A stretch of DNA of 7,294 bases from an uncultured Kineosporia sp. (GCA_937859855.1 CALMAR010000481.1:5049-12342), one strand, 5' to 3'. Shown: positions 1 to 6,690, numbered from the stretch's first letter. Translations and numbers: made by a program. Notes: a model not told the origin generated them from the letters alone.

Positions 1-874
1 GGTCCACGTCGGCCTCGGCCCGCACCCCGGTCAGGGTGATGGGGGAGACGTAGCGCAGGATCTCCTCGATACAGGGGTCCCAGCCCGTCGGGTCGTCCAG
101 GAGCCGGGCCACGACTGCGGGACGGGGCACCAGCAGGTCCAGCCCGGCGCAGAGGAGGGTAGTCGTGGTGGCGTGGCCGGCCAGGATGAAGAAGAGACAG
201 TTGGCGATCAGGTCCTGTCGCTGTTCGGGGTCGTCGTTCCCGGCGGCCAGGGTCGAGGCGAGGTCGTCGTGGGGGTCGTCGGCGCGCTGCCGGAGCAGGT
301 CGTCGAAGTAGGTGAGCATGTCGGCTGCGGCTTCGTTGGCCGCTACGACCGGTGGTCGGGTCCGCTGCCCCGCGAAGCCGCGGCCCAGGGTGGCCATTGA
401 GCGCCTGAGCCAGTCCTGCCGCCCCGGCTCGACGCCGAGCACATTCGCGATCACGGCGAACGGCAGCGGCTCGGCGAACTCGGCCGCCAGGTCACCACTG
501 TTCCGCTGCTCCAACCCGGTCAGCAGTTCGTCGCAGCGGGCGCTGATCACCGGCTCGTACGAGGTGACCCGGCGCGCGCTGAACAGTCCCGAGAAGCGCC
601 GACGCACCGCCGCATGACGCTCGGGTGGCAGCCGGGGCATGAACCGCGCAAGCAGTCGGATGATCAGATCGGCAGAGTCCGGCACCGTGGGCGCGGCAAG
701 CCGCCGGTCGTGCAGGGCCGCCTGCACGAACTCGTAGCCGACGCCGGGGATCGTCGCGTCCTTCAGCACCGCCTGGGGGTCGACCCGCCCCACCGGACCG
801 AACAGCCCGTCCATCACCTCTTGCTCGGCCTGGGCCGCCCTGTGCTCGATCGCCGCCGGTTCGTGATCCGTCAC
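1..874 (-). CDS. Cytochrome P450, N-terminal 291 residues (C-terminus off left edge); candidate peptide-crosslinking P450
   Basis: This is a soluble, actinobacterial-type cytochrome P450, a haem monooxygenase or oxidative coupling enzyme. Reading from the GTG at 874, the C-helix region near residues 78-103 (FMPRLPPERHAAVRRRF, then SGLFSARRV) matches the usual PPeHtrlRr..aFtprrv block. The I-helix is at about 225-245 with AGHATTTT at 232-239, and the K-helix ExxR is E271-I-L-R274. The Cys haem-ligand loop lies beyond the window. The I-helix normally reads A-G-x-D/E-T, but here the acidic position is Ala235, so the acid-alcohol pair is incomplete. There is no membrane anchor, and the N-terminus before the C-helix is short. 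The start overlaps the stop of the upstream 22-codon gene as GTGA (874-871); a GTG at 877 is in frame and equally usable. The tight coupling suggests the peptide is its substrate, by inference. An ordinary small-molecule P450 remains possible. Confidence 0.93.
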   Translation of the reverse strand, partial: MTDHEPAAIEHRAAQAEQEVMDGLFGPVGRVDPQAVLKDATIPGVGYEFVQAALHDRRLAAPTVPDSADLIIRLLARFMPRLPPERHAAVRRRFSGLFSARRVTSYEPVISARCDELLTGLEQRNSGDLAAEFAEPLPFAVIANVLGVEPGRQDWLRRSMATLGRGFAGQRTRPPVVAANEAAADMLTYFDDLLRQRADDPHDDLASTLAAGNDDPEQRQDLIANCLFFILAGHATTTTLLCAGLDLLVPRPAVVARLLDDPTGWDPCIEEILRYVSPITLTGVRAEADVD

Positions 875-939
875 CACGCCAGTGTCCACTCCTCCTGCAG
901 GGCACGCCGCAAGTCTCGGGTCGTGAACTGGTAGCGCAT
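871..939 (-). CDS. 22-residue peptide, putative P450-modified RiPP precursor
   Basis: This short reading frame starts at ATG 939 and stops with TGA at 873-871. A GGGAG Shine-Dalgarno site lies 7 bases before the ATG, which is why I accept so short a gene. Residues 1-17 are MRYQFTTRDLRRALQEE, a charged segment that could form an amphipathic helix and act as a leader. The last five residues are WTLAW, ending on Trp directly before the stop. Its stop overlaps the start of the P450 gene by four bases. Known P450-modified RiPPs (biarylitides, cittilins, tryptorubin-type peptides) have very short precursors with C-terminal aromatic residues beside a single P450; the assignment here is inference from that architecture. 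The frame stays open upstream, and an in-frame ATG at 1032 would give 53 residues, but I see no good ribosome binding site there. The alternative is a translational coupling leader with no product role. Confidence 0.66.
   Translation of the reverse strand: MRYQFTTRDLRRALQEEWTLAW
889..895 (-). promoter_or_regulatory. Ribosome binding site of the P450, inside the peptide gene
   Basis: GGAGGAG on the minus strand lies within the Gln-Glu-Glu codons just before the WTLAW codons of the peptide gene. It is 11 bases from GTG 877 and 14 from GTG 874. The spacing is long, so re-initiation after the overlapping stop probably contributes to P450 translation. Confidence 0.5.
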
Positions 940-946
940 CGATCCA

Positions 947-951
947 CTCCC
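947..951 (-). promoter_or_regulatory. Ribosome binding site of the 22-residue peptide gene
   Basis: GGGAG read on the minus strand, 7 bases before ATG 939. It is the main reason to choose ATG 939 over longer in-frame alternatives. Confidence 0.65.
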
Positions 952-1158
952 GCCGTCCGTTGCACAAGCGCCGCTCTCGCCGTCCTCGGCGGCCTCGGCG
1001 GCTCCGAACTGGCGAACCGGGCGCTGGAGCATGCCTGGCTGTCGGCGCCGCTGCTGGCGCAGCCGGCAGTCGCTGGCCGAGCCGTCGGCGACGACCGGGT
1101 GGTGGCCCGACCAAGCGGAACCCGCCGAGGAACTGGTCGCGGGCAGCGCCGGATGCAG

Positions 1159-1189
1159 ACGGGGGATGACATCAGCTATCGTCCCCCGT
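1159..1189. repeat. Strong inverted repeat (hairpin or operator) in the divergent spacer
   Basis: ACGGGGGA at 1159-1166 is a perfect inverted copy of TCCCCCGT at 1182-1189. The stem extends inward by a G-T pair and two further pairs to 11, leaving a 9-base loop. Only two further T residues follow the stem on the plus strand and no T tract follows on the minus strand, so it is a poor intrinsic terminator. Its place between two divergent genes also suits an operator. Confidence 0.6.
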
Positions 1190-1222
1190 TTCACCCACGG
1201 AGGAGCCCGGGGAAGCCTGAGC

Positions 1223-1250
1223 CCGGGAACCCGGGACCGGCCGTTCCCGG
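1223..1250. repeat. Inverted repeat in the probable 5' leader of the deacetylase gene
   Basis: CCGGGAAC at 1223-1230 and GTTCCCGG at 1243-1250 form a perfect 8-base inverted repeat around a 12-base GC-rich centre. It lies about 60 bases before the deacetylase ATG. It could be leader RNA structure or a protein-binding site; the local richness in CCCGGG makes chance a real possibility. Confidence 0.4.
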
Positions 1251-1309
1251 TTGGCCCTTCGTGGTGGGGCCGGCAGGGCCGATCGAACGGCTGAGGGAGT
1301 GGACGGCGG

Positions 1310-2137
1310 ATGAGTGGCCACCGGTTGACGCTGATGGCGGTGCACGCGCACCCGGACGACGAGGCCACCGGTACCGGAGGGGTGCTCGCCCGCTACGCCG
1401 CGGACGGCGTGCGCACGGTGCTGGTCACGTGCACGGACGGCCGGTGCGGCGACGGCCCGGGTGGGGTGAAGCCGGGCGAGCCCGGCCACGACCCGGATGC
1501 CGTGGTCGCGCTACGCCGGGCCGAGCTGGAGGCCAGTTGTGCGGTGCTGAAGGTCGAGAACCTGGAACTGCTGGGATACCAGGACTCCGGGATGATGGGC
1601 TGGTCGCAGAACGACGCACCTGGTGCCTTCTGGAGGACGCCGGTGCCCGAGGCGGCCGCCCGCCTGGCCGAGTTGATCGGCCGGTACCGGCCTGACGTGC
1701 TCGTCACCTACGACGAGAACGGCTTCTACGGACACCCCGATCACATCCAGGCCCATCGCATCACCATGGCCGCCGTCGAGGCGACCGGCACGGACGCCAA
1801 GGTCTACTGGACGACCTTCCCACGCTCGGCCATGGACCGGTTCATGCAGGTGATGGCGGAGCTCGGCGAGGAGCCGGATCGGGGGCAGGAGGGGGACGCC
1901 GAGTTCCCGGAGATCGGGCTTCCGGACGACGAGGTCACGACCTGGGTCGACGTGCGGGCCTTCAGCAACCAGAAGTTCGAGTCCCTCGCCGCCCACGCCA
2001 GTCAGGAGGAGAACATCGTCTTCCTGCGGATGGGGCGGGAACGGTTCGCGGACCTGATGGGCGTCGAGACCTTCGTCCGGGTCGACCCGAAGTCCACCGG
2101 CGAGCGTGAGGACGACCTGTTCGACACCCTCCGGTAG
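1310..2137 (+). CDS. PIG-L/LmbE-family zinc-dependent deacetylase (MshB/Mca-like)
   Basis: This 275-residue protein belongs to the LmbE/PIG-L family of metal-dependent amidases, which includes the mycothiol enzymes MshB (GlcNAc-inositol deacetylase) and Mca (mycothiol S-conjugate amidase). The signature AHPDDE is at residues 13-18, giving metal ligands His14 and Asp17 and the catalytic base Asp16. The second signature YDENGFYGHPDHIQAH is at about 134-149, with His145 as the third ligand and His142 as a likely catalytic residue. A typical ELLGYQDSGM segment is at about 86-95, and LAAHASQ near the C-terminus matches the family. It has no signal peptide, so it is cytoplasmic. A GAGGGAG site ends 10 bases before ATG 1310. 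The exact substrate cannot be told from sequence; a mycothiol-related or other N-acetyl-sugar substrate is likely. The kinase-like gene follows after 28 bases, so the two are probably co-transcribed. Confidence 0.93.
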   Translation: MSGHRLTLMAVHAHPDDEATGTGGVLARYAADGVRTVLVTCTDGRCGDGPGGVKPGEPGHDPDAVVALRRAELEASCAVLKVENLELLGYQDSGMMGWSQNDAPGAFWRTPVPEAAARLAELIGRYRPDVLVTYDENGFYGHPDHIQAHRITMAAVEATGTDAKVYWTTFPRSAMDRFMQVMAELGEEPDRGQEGDAEFPEIGLPDDEVTTWVDVRAFSNQKFESLAAHASQEENIVFLRMGRERFADLMGVETFVRVDPKSTGEREDDLFDTLR

Positions 2138-2155
2138 CCGGGTGGTGGCCGGCCC

Positions 2156-2163
2156 GGAGGTGA
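2156..2163 (+). promoter_or_regulatory. Ribosome binding site of the P-loop kinase-like gene
   Basis: GGAGGTGA is a full match to the anti-Shine-Dalgarno sequence. The GGAGG core ends 5 bases before ATG 2166 and only 2 before ATG 2163, which favours 2166 and rules out starts further upstream inside the deacetylase gene. Confidence 0.75.
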
Positions 2164-2165
2164 TG

Positions 2166-2702
2166 ATGAGTCGACCCACGCTGTTCCTGACGGTGGGACT
2201 TCCGGGCACCGGGAAGACAACCGCCGCGCGGCTCATCGAGGTCGAGCACAAGGCCCTTCGGCTCACGAAGGACGAATGGGTCAAAGCCCTCTATGGGCCT
2301 GACAATCCAGCATCGGCCCAGGACGTGATCGAAGGGCGGCTCATCCAGATCGGGCTGCGTGGGCTGGAACTCGGCAACAACGTCGTGATCGACTACGGCC
2401 TCTGGAGCCGAGACGAGCGTTCCGCCCTGCGGCAGGCGGCGGCCGACCTCGGCGCGACGGCGGAGATTCGCTACTTCGAACTCACCCCCGCCGAACAGCG
2501 AAGGCGTCTCGATCGGCGCCAGGCCGAAGCACCGCACACGACGTGGCCGATGTCGGAGCCGGAACTTCTCGGGTGGGCTGCCACCATCGACATCCCCACG
2601 CCGGGCGAAGTCGACGGCAGCGAACCCATCGACGACCCACCGGCCGGGTACGCGACCTGGGGCCAGTGGCGCCGGCGACGCTGGCCGCTGTCGGTCTCCT
2701 GA
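2166..2702 (+). CDS. Small P-loop NTPase, AAA_33/zeta-like kinase family
   Basis: This 178-residue soluble protein has a Walker A motif GLPGTGKTT at residues 11-19 right after the first beta strand. It is followed by RLTKDEW (32-38), with Asp36 where this kinase group often has an acidic substrate-binding residue. The segment NNVVIDYGLWSRDERSALRQ (71-90) and the following FELTPAEQRRRLDRRQ (104-119) are typical of AAA_33-type small-molecule or nucleic-acid kinases, which relate to polynucleotide kinase and chloramphenicol phosphotransferase folds. The arginine-rich lid is about 112-118. The protein transfers a phosphate from ATP or GTP to an unknown acceptor, by family knowledge. It sits 28 bases after the deacetylase with a very strong ribosome binding site, so the two are likely one operon. 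No partner antitoxin gene is seen, so I do not call it a toxin. Confidence 0.87.
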   Translation: MSRPTLFLTVGLPGTGKTTAARLIEVEHKALRLTKDEWVKALYGPDNPASAQDVIEGRLIQIGLRGLELGNNVVIDYGLWSRDERSALRQAAADLGATAEIRYFELTPAEQRRRLDRRQAEAPHTTWPMSEPELLGWAATIDIPTPGEVDGSEPIDDPPAGYATWGQWRRRRWPLSVS

Positions 2703-2800
2703 AAGGATCATCGTCCCGCCGGCGGTCGCGGCGACTTCCTCCACCTCGGCTCGGGTCGATCGGGAGCCCGGCGGGTGACATCAGGGGCAGACTGGCAGGC

Positions 2801-4201
2801 ATGCTCCTACCGGTCCGCGTCGCTGCCCTGCTGGCGGTCGTGCTGCCCGTCGCTCTGGCCGGGTGCACCGGTCCGTCGCCGGCCGACCCGCAGACCACGC
2901 CGCCCACGTCTCGTACCGCTTCCGCGAATCCCGGACCCGGCGTGACCGGTGCGTCCGGTGCAGTGGACTGGCCGATGTACCACGGCACTGCGGATCACGC
3001 CGGCCGGTCGACGACGATGCCGGCGGTGGTGGGCGGGCCGAAGCTGGCCGAGTCGCTGAGGCTGGACGGGGCGGTCTACGCCTCGCCGATCGTGGTCGAC
3101 GGGCTGAGCGTGGTGGCTACCGAGAACGACACCGTGTACGCGTTCGACCGGGCGTACCACCAGGTCTGGTCACGGCACCTGGGCGAACCGTCGCCGGATG
3201 AGCAGCGGCAGTGCGGTGACATCGACCCGTTGGGGATCACCGGCACGCCCATCTACGACAACGGCACGGTCTACCTCGTCGCCGAGATGGGCGGCGCGGT
3301 CCGCCACCAGCTCTTCGCGCTCGACCTCGCCACCGGCGCCACCCGGTGGACCCGGGGCGTCGACCTGCCCGGCGTGAGCGCACGAGACATGCAGCAGCGG
3401 GGTGCGCTCGCCATCACCGGCGGCCGGGTCTGGGTGCCCTACGGCGCGCAGGCCGGCGACTGCGGCGAGTACAAGGGGCGCGTCGTCGGTGTTCCGCTGT
3501 CCGGGACCGGCAGCCTTGTTGCGTACACCCCGCCGACGAAACGCGGGGGAGGGATGTGGAACCCGGCCGGGCCGACCGTGGATCGCAGCGGTGACCTGTA
3601 CGTGGTGTCCGCGAACGGGGCCGCCTTCCCAGGGGCCGCGTACGACCGCACGAACTCGGTGCTGAGGTTGGACGGGAACGCGAAGTTGCTCGACTCGTTC
3701 GCACCGAGCGACTGGGCGCAGAACAACCAGGCCGACGTCGGTCTGGGCTCGCAGGGCGTGGCCCTGGTCGGCACTCGATGGGCGGTGCTCGGCGGCAAGT
3801 CCGGCCCGGTCTACGTGCTGGACCGCGCCCACCTCGGCGGCATCGCCGGCCAGGTTTCCGTGCAGAATGTCTGCCGCTCGTTCGGCGGCGCCGCGGTGGA
3901 CGGCGACACCGTGTACCTGCCGTGCGTGGACGGCGTCCGCGCGGTGCGGGTGGACTCTGCCGGCCGGCTGCACGTGCGGTGGCATGCGGCGGCTTCAACG
4001 AACGGGTCGCCGGTGGTCGGGGGTGGCCGCGTCTGGGCGCTCGACCCGGCCGCCGGCGTGCTGCACGCGCTCGACCCGGCCACCGGGCGCAGCACCGGTG
4101 AGGTGCGGGTCGGCGTGGCCAACCGGTTCGCCACCCCGGCCCTGTACGGCTCGACCGTGATCGTGCCGACGCTGTCGGGCATCGCCGTCGTCGACAGCTG
4201 A
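2801..4201 (+). CDS. Secreted lipoprotein with PQQ-type beta-propeller
   Basis: This 466-residue protein begins with a lipoprotein signal peptide: a hydrophobic stretch at 8-20 followed by the lipobox L19-A20-G21-C22, so Cys22 would be lipidated and the protein anchored outside the membrane. A Pro/Thr/Ser-rich linker spans about 23-54. From VDWPMYHG (55-62) on, WD-like PQQ propeller blades follow, for example VYASPIVVDG (92-101), TGTPIYDNGTVYLV (147-160), LFALDLATGATRWTR (171-185), GGAAVDGDTVYLP (362-374) and GSPVVGGGRVWALD (402-415). Four cysteines after the lipobox (138, 221, 358, 375) could form two disulfides outside the cell. I see no enzyme active site, so a scaffolding, binding or PQQ-dehydrogenase-like role is open. 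The ATG at 2801 gives the signal peptide directly, although the ribosome binding site is weak; the upstream open frame overlapping the kinase gene is not used. The 98-base gap after the kinase gene leaves operon membership uncertain. Confidence 0.9.
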   Translation: MLLPVRVAALLAVVLPVALAGCTGPSPADPQTTPPTSRTASANPGPGVTGASGAVDWPMYHGTADHAGRSTTMPAVVGGPKLAESLRLDGAVYASPIVVDGLSVVATENDTVYAFDRAYHQVWSRHLGEPSPDEQRQCGDIDPLGITGTPIYDNGTVYLVAEMGGAVRHQLFALDLATGATRWTRGVDLPGVSARDMQQRGALAITGGRVWVPYGAQAGDCGEYKGRVVGVPLSGTGSLVAYTPPTKRGGGMWNPAGPTVDRSGDLYVVSANGAAFPGAAYDRTNSVLRLDGNAKLLDSFAPSDWAQNNQADVGLGSQGVALVGTRWAVLGGKSGPVYVLDRAHLGGIAGQVSVQNVCRSFGGAAVDGDTVYLPCVDGVRAVRVDSAGRLHVRWHAAASTNGSPVVGGGRVWALDPAAGVLHALDPATGRSTGEVRVGVANRFATPALYGSTVIVPTLSGIAVVDS

Positions 4202-4350
4202 ACGCTCTCCTCGGTATGAGGATGCCGTTCGTCGTGCAGGTCGTGGACACGCGACGGCCGACGTACCTGGCACCGGAAGAAACAGCCGCCCGCGACCGGA
4301 GCAGGCCGGGGCGTGCTTCAGGTCCCCTCTCGGAGAAGGCAGGAGTGCTG
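4202..4350. other. Convergent intergenic gap
   Basis: The lipoprotein gene and the GGDEF-EAL gene end towards each other here. A two-way terminator would be expected, but I see only a 5-base hairpin at 4208-4222 (TCCTC/GAGGA) without a T tract, which is too weak to call. Confidence 0.5.
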
Positions 4351-6690
4351 TCAGGACTGTCTCTGGGCGGGCAGCAGGTGCTGCGTCGTCTGGTGGGTGC
4401 TGAGCCAGTGGTCGAGTTCGGCGGGCGGAACGGGTCTTGACAGGTAGTAACCCTGCGCCTGGTCGCAGCCGTGGCGGGCCAGTTCGTTCAGGGCGACCTG
4501 GGTTTCGACGCCCTCGGCGACCATGCGCAGTCCCAGGCTGTGCGCCAGGCCGATGGTGGAGTGGACCAGTGCTGCAGCTCGGGCGTCGTCGGCCATCGGG
4601 AAGATGAACGAGCGGTCGAGTTTCAGCTCGTCGATGGGCAGTTCGCGCAGGTAGGCCAGGGAGCTGTATCCGGTGCCGAAGTCGTCGATGGAGATCTGGA
4701 CGCCGTAGGCACGCAGCCGGGTGAGGATGTCGCGGGCGCGTACTCGGTCGTCCATCAGGATTTCCTCGGTGATCTCCAACTGCAGGAGAGCGGCGTCCAG
4801 GTTGCGGACGCGAAGCAGACCGGCGACGTATTCAGGCAGCTCGGTATCGAGCAGGGAGCTGGCGGACAGGTTGACCGCGACGGTCAACGGGCGGCCTCCT
4901 CTCTGCCAGGACGCGGCCTGATCAAGGGCCTGCTGGAGGACGGTCTGGGTCAGAGCAGGCATCATCCCGCTCTCCTCCACCAGGTCCAGGAAGCTGTCTG
5001 GGTAGAGCAGTCCTCGGGTGGGATGGTCCCACCGCACGAGTGCTTCCACCCCGTGCACTTCGCCGCTGCGGAGGTCGACCTTCGGCTGGTAGTGAAGGGT
5101 CAGCTGATCATGGCTTAGCGCGGCACGTAGCTGTTGCAGGGTCCGCAGTCGCCCTTCACCGTCGGCGTCGTCACTGCCGATGTAGACGCAGGGCCCGGTG
5201 CCTGCCCTCTTGGAGCGGTACATGGACACGTCTGCCCGACGCAGCAGGAGGCTGATGTCCTGACCATGTTCGGGATGCAGGGACAGCCCGATGCTGGCAT
5301 CGACCCCCACCCCGATGCCCTCCAGGTTGAACGGTTCGCTGAGAGTGGCACGCATCTTGACGGCCACGGCCAGGGCTTCGGCCTGGTCGACGTCGCTGAG
5401 CAGGACAGCGAACTCGTCACCACCGAGGCGGGCCAGCAGATCACCGTCGCGCAGCACGTGAGCCAGTCGGACGCTGACCTGGGTCAGCAGTCGATCACCG
5501 ACGTGGTGGCCCAGGCTGTCGTTGACCTCCTTGAACCGGTCGAGGTCGAGCAGCAGCAGCGCGCCGGGCCTGTGCCCGCCCTCCGCCGCCAGCCGGGAAG
5601 TCGCATGGGAGTAGAACGCGCGCCGGTTGGGCAGTCCGGTCAGATCGTCGGTGGTGGCCTGCCGCTGTAGCTCCGCCACGCGCAGCAGCTGCCGGAACGC
5701 CAGATGGGTTCGACCCGCCGTGGCCGCCAGCGTCAGCGTCGCCAGGCCGATGGGCAGGACGGAGACAGGCGTTCGGGTGGCGCTGACCAGCACGCTCAGG
5801 CCGGCCAAGGAGGCCAACGCGGGGACGGCCAATGGCACGGGTCGCTCGACGCCTGCCGCCTCGGCGGGTGCGGGGCTGGTGGCCCATACGCTGATCAACG
5901 TCGCGCCGACCGCCCACACGCCGTCCAGAGGGCTGCCCGAGACGTAACTGTCGTGCGCGATGCGCAGTGCGTAGATGATGTCCCCGCTGGCGAAGACTGC
6001 CGTACCGACCAACAGCGGAAGCCAGTGACGTCGTACCCGCAGGCCCTGGACTGCCCCGATCCCGACCACTGTGGCGACCAGTAGAAGGTCGAACAGCGGG
6101 TAGGCGACCAACAGGGTTACCTGCAACGGGCTCCCGGATGCGTGCGCCAGCACCGGGCCCAGCAACACGGCCAGTACAGTCGTGGCGCCCAGCGCGCCCA
6201 ACGCGCTGTCGAACCAGACCCCCCAGGATTGACTGTGCAGCTCCCGTCGCGCGGCCAGGACGACTGCGGTCATGATCGCGATGTAGAAGCAAACGGTCCC
6301 GAGATCAGTGAAGGATGGGAATGGGAGAACGGTGCCGCCGATCGTTGCGATCACGTAGTAGATCGAGCCCAGCGCCCAGGCGCTCATTCCTACGGCTGCG
6401 GCGATGACCTCGGCCCTGCGCGGACCGGCTCTGCGCACCGCCCAGCAGCACGCCACGGCCGGCGTGACCTGGGTCAGCAGGCCCACTCCGTAGACGAGCG
6501 ACGGGTGGAAGTCCCTGCCGGGAACCGCCAGGCCGCCGAGGAAACCAACGACCCACACCCACCTGACCAGCCCTACGCGCCGCCAGGCTCCGCGCGCCGA
6601 TGGCGTGGCCCCCCTTCTGGAGTCGCCACTGACCACCGCGGTCGCATCACCCGCCACCATGCGTCCTCTCGACAAGCGTTCTACCGACAT
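4351..6690 (-). CDS. Membrane-bound GGDEF-EAL protein (c-di-GMP synthase/phosphodiesterase)
   Basis: This 779-residue protein makes and/or degrades the second messenger c-di-GMP at the membrane. Residues 1-36 are cytoplasmic and basic. About 37-330 hold roughly nine or ten hydrophobic segments that form an unnamed polytopic sensor region, and a short helix at 331-345 leads into the GGDEF domain. That domain begins with TTDDLTGLPNRRAF (346-359), has DLDRFKEVND at 382-391, the product-inhibition I-site R414-x-x-D417, and an intact GGDEF at 423-427. The EAL domain begins near 515, with EALVRW at 549-554, Asn607, Glu639, DDFGTG at 669-674, Lys690 and Glu726, so all usual catalytic and metal residues are present. 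Both activities are therefore possible. ATG 6690 has no clear ribosome binding site; ATG 6660 (Met11) has AGAGGA just before it and may be the true start. It is a single gene with no partner on its strand. Confidence 0.95.
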   Translation of the reverse strand: MSVERLSRGRMVAGDATAVVSGDSRRGATPSARGAWRRVGLVRWVWVVGFLGGLAVPGRDFHPSLVYGVGLLTQVTPAVACCWAVRRAGPRRAEVIAAAVGMSAWALGSIYYVIATIGGTVLPFPSFTDLGTVCFYIAIMTAVVLAARRELHSQSWGVWFDSALGALGATTVLAVLLGPVLAHASGSPLQVTLLVAYPLFDLLLVATVVGIGAVQGLRVRRHWLPLLVGTAVFASGDIIYALRIAHDSYVSGSPLDGVWAVGATLISVWATSPAPAEAAGVERPVPLAVPALASLAGLSVLVSATRTPVSVLPIGLATLTLAATAGRTHLAFRQLLRVAELQRQATTDDLTGLPNRRAFYSHATSRLAAEGGHRPGALLLLDLDRFKEVNDSLGHHVGDRLLTQVSVRLAHVLRDGDLLARLGGDEFAVLLSDVDQAEALAVAVKMRATLSEPFNLEGIGVGVDASIGLSLHPEHGQDISLLLRRADVSMYRSKRAGTGPCVYIGSDDADGEGRLRTLQQLRAALSHDQLTLHYQPKVDLRSGEVHGVEALVRWDHPTRGLLYPDSFLDLVEESGMMPALTQTVLQQALDQAASWQRGGRPLTVAVNLSASSLLDTELPEYVAGLLRVRNLDAALLQLEITEEILMDDRVRARDILTRLRAYGVQISIDDFGTGYSSLAYLRELPIDELKLDRSFIFPMADDARAAALVHSTIGLAHSLGLRMVAEGVETQVALNELARHGCDQAQGYYLSRPVPPAELDHWLSTHQTTQHLLPAQRQS

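Larger units (their letters stand above)
940..1309. other. Divergent spacer between the peptide/P450 genes and the deacetylase gene
   Basis: This stretch must hold the promoters of both divergent transcription units, but I could not identify convincing -35/-10 pairs by eye. It contains two inverted repeats (listed separately). Both strands stay open over most of 960-1160. On the minus strand this frame joins the 22-residue peptide. On the plus strand one frame gives a protein-like stretch (for example GGSELANRALEHAWLSAPLL) with no start codon or ribosome binding site. I regard the open frames as GC-driven or as remnants of a decayed gene. Confidence 0.55.

Noticed and set aside
937..951. Biarylitide-type pentapeptide start (MRY plus two residues)
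   Set aside because: The peptide begins MRYQF, resembling the MxYxH pentapeptide precursors, but there is no stop after five codons and no His, so the match is treated as coincidence.
1159..1191. Intrinsic terminator at the strong inverted repeat
   Set aside because: There are only three T residues at the plus-strand 3' side and no T tract on the minus strand, and no gene ends there.
1511..2284. Minus-strand 257-codon frame opposite the deacetylase gene
   Set aside because: Antisense to a gene with intact family motifs, without a recognisable domain or ribosome binding site.
2166..2702. Zeta-type toxin of a toxin-antitoxin pair
   Set aside because: The P-loop fold is related, but the upstream gene is a metabolic deacetylase and no small antitoxin gene is present.
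2543..2800. Upstream extension of the lipoprotein reading frame
   Set aside because: It overlaps the kinase gene, is Arg-rich, and would bury the lipoprotein signal peptide that begins exactly at ATG 2801.
3414..4250. Long minus-strand open frame of 278 codons over the lipoprotein gene
   Set aside because: It is Arg/Pro-rich with no domain sense and lies antisense to a clear PQQ-propeller gene; a GC-bias shadow.
4225..4260. Imperfect hairpin as a two-way terminator between the convergent genes
   Set aside because: The arms pair over only about four contiguous bases before mismatches, and no T tract follows.
5495..6292. Minus-strand 265-codon frame within the GGDEF-EAL gene
   Set aside because: It is out of frame with the clear membrane and GGDEF coding sequence on the same strand and has low-complexity Gly/Arg composition.
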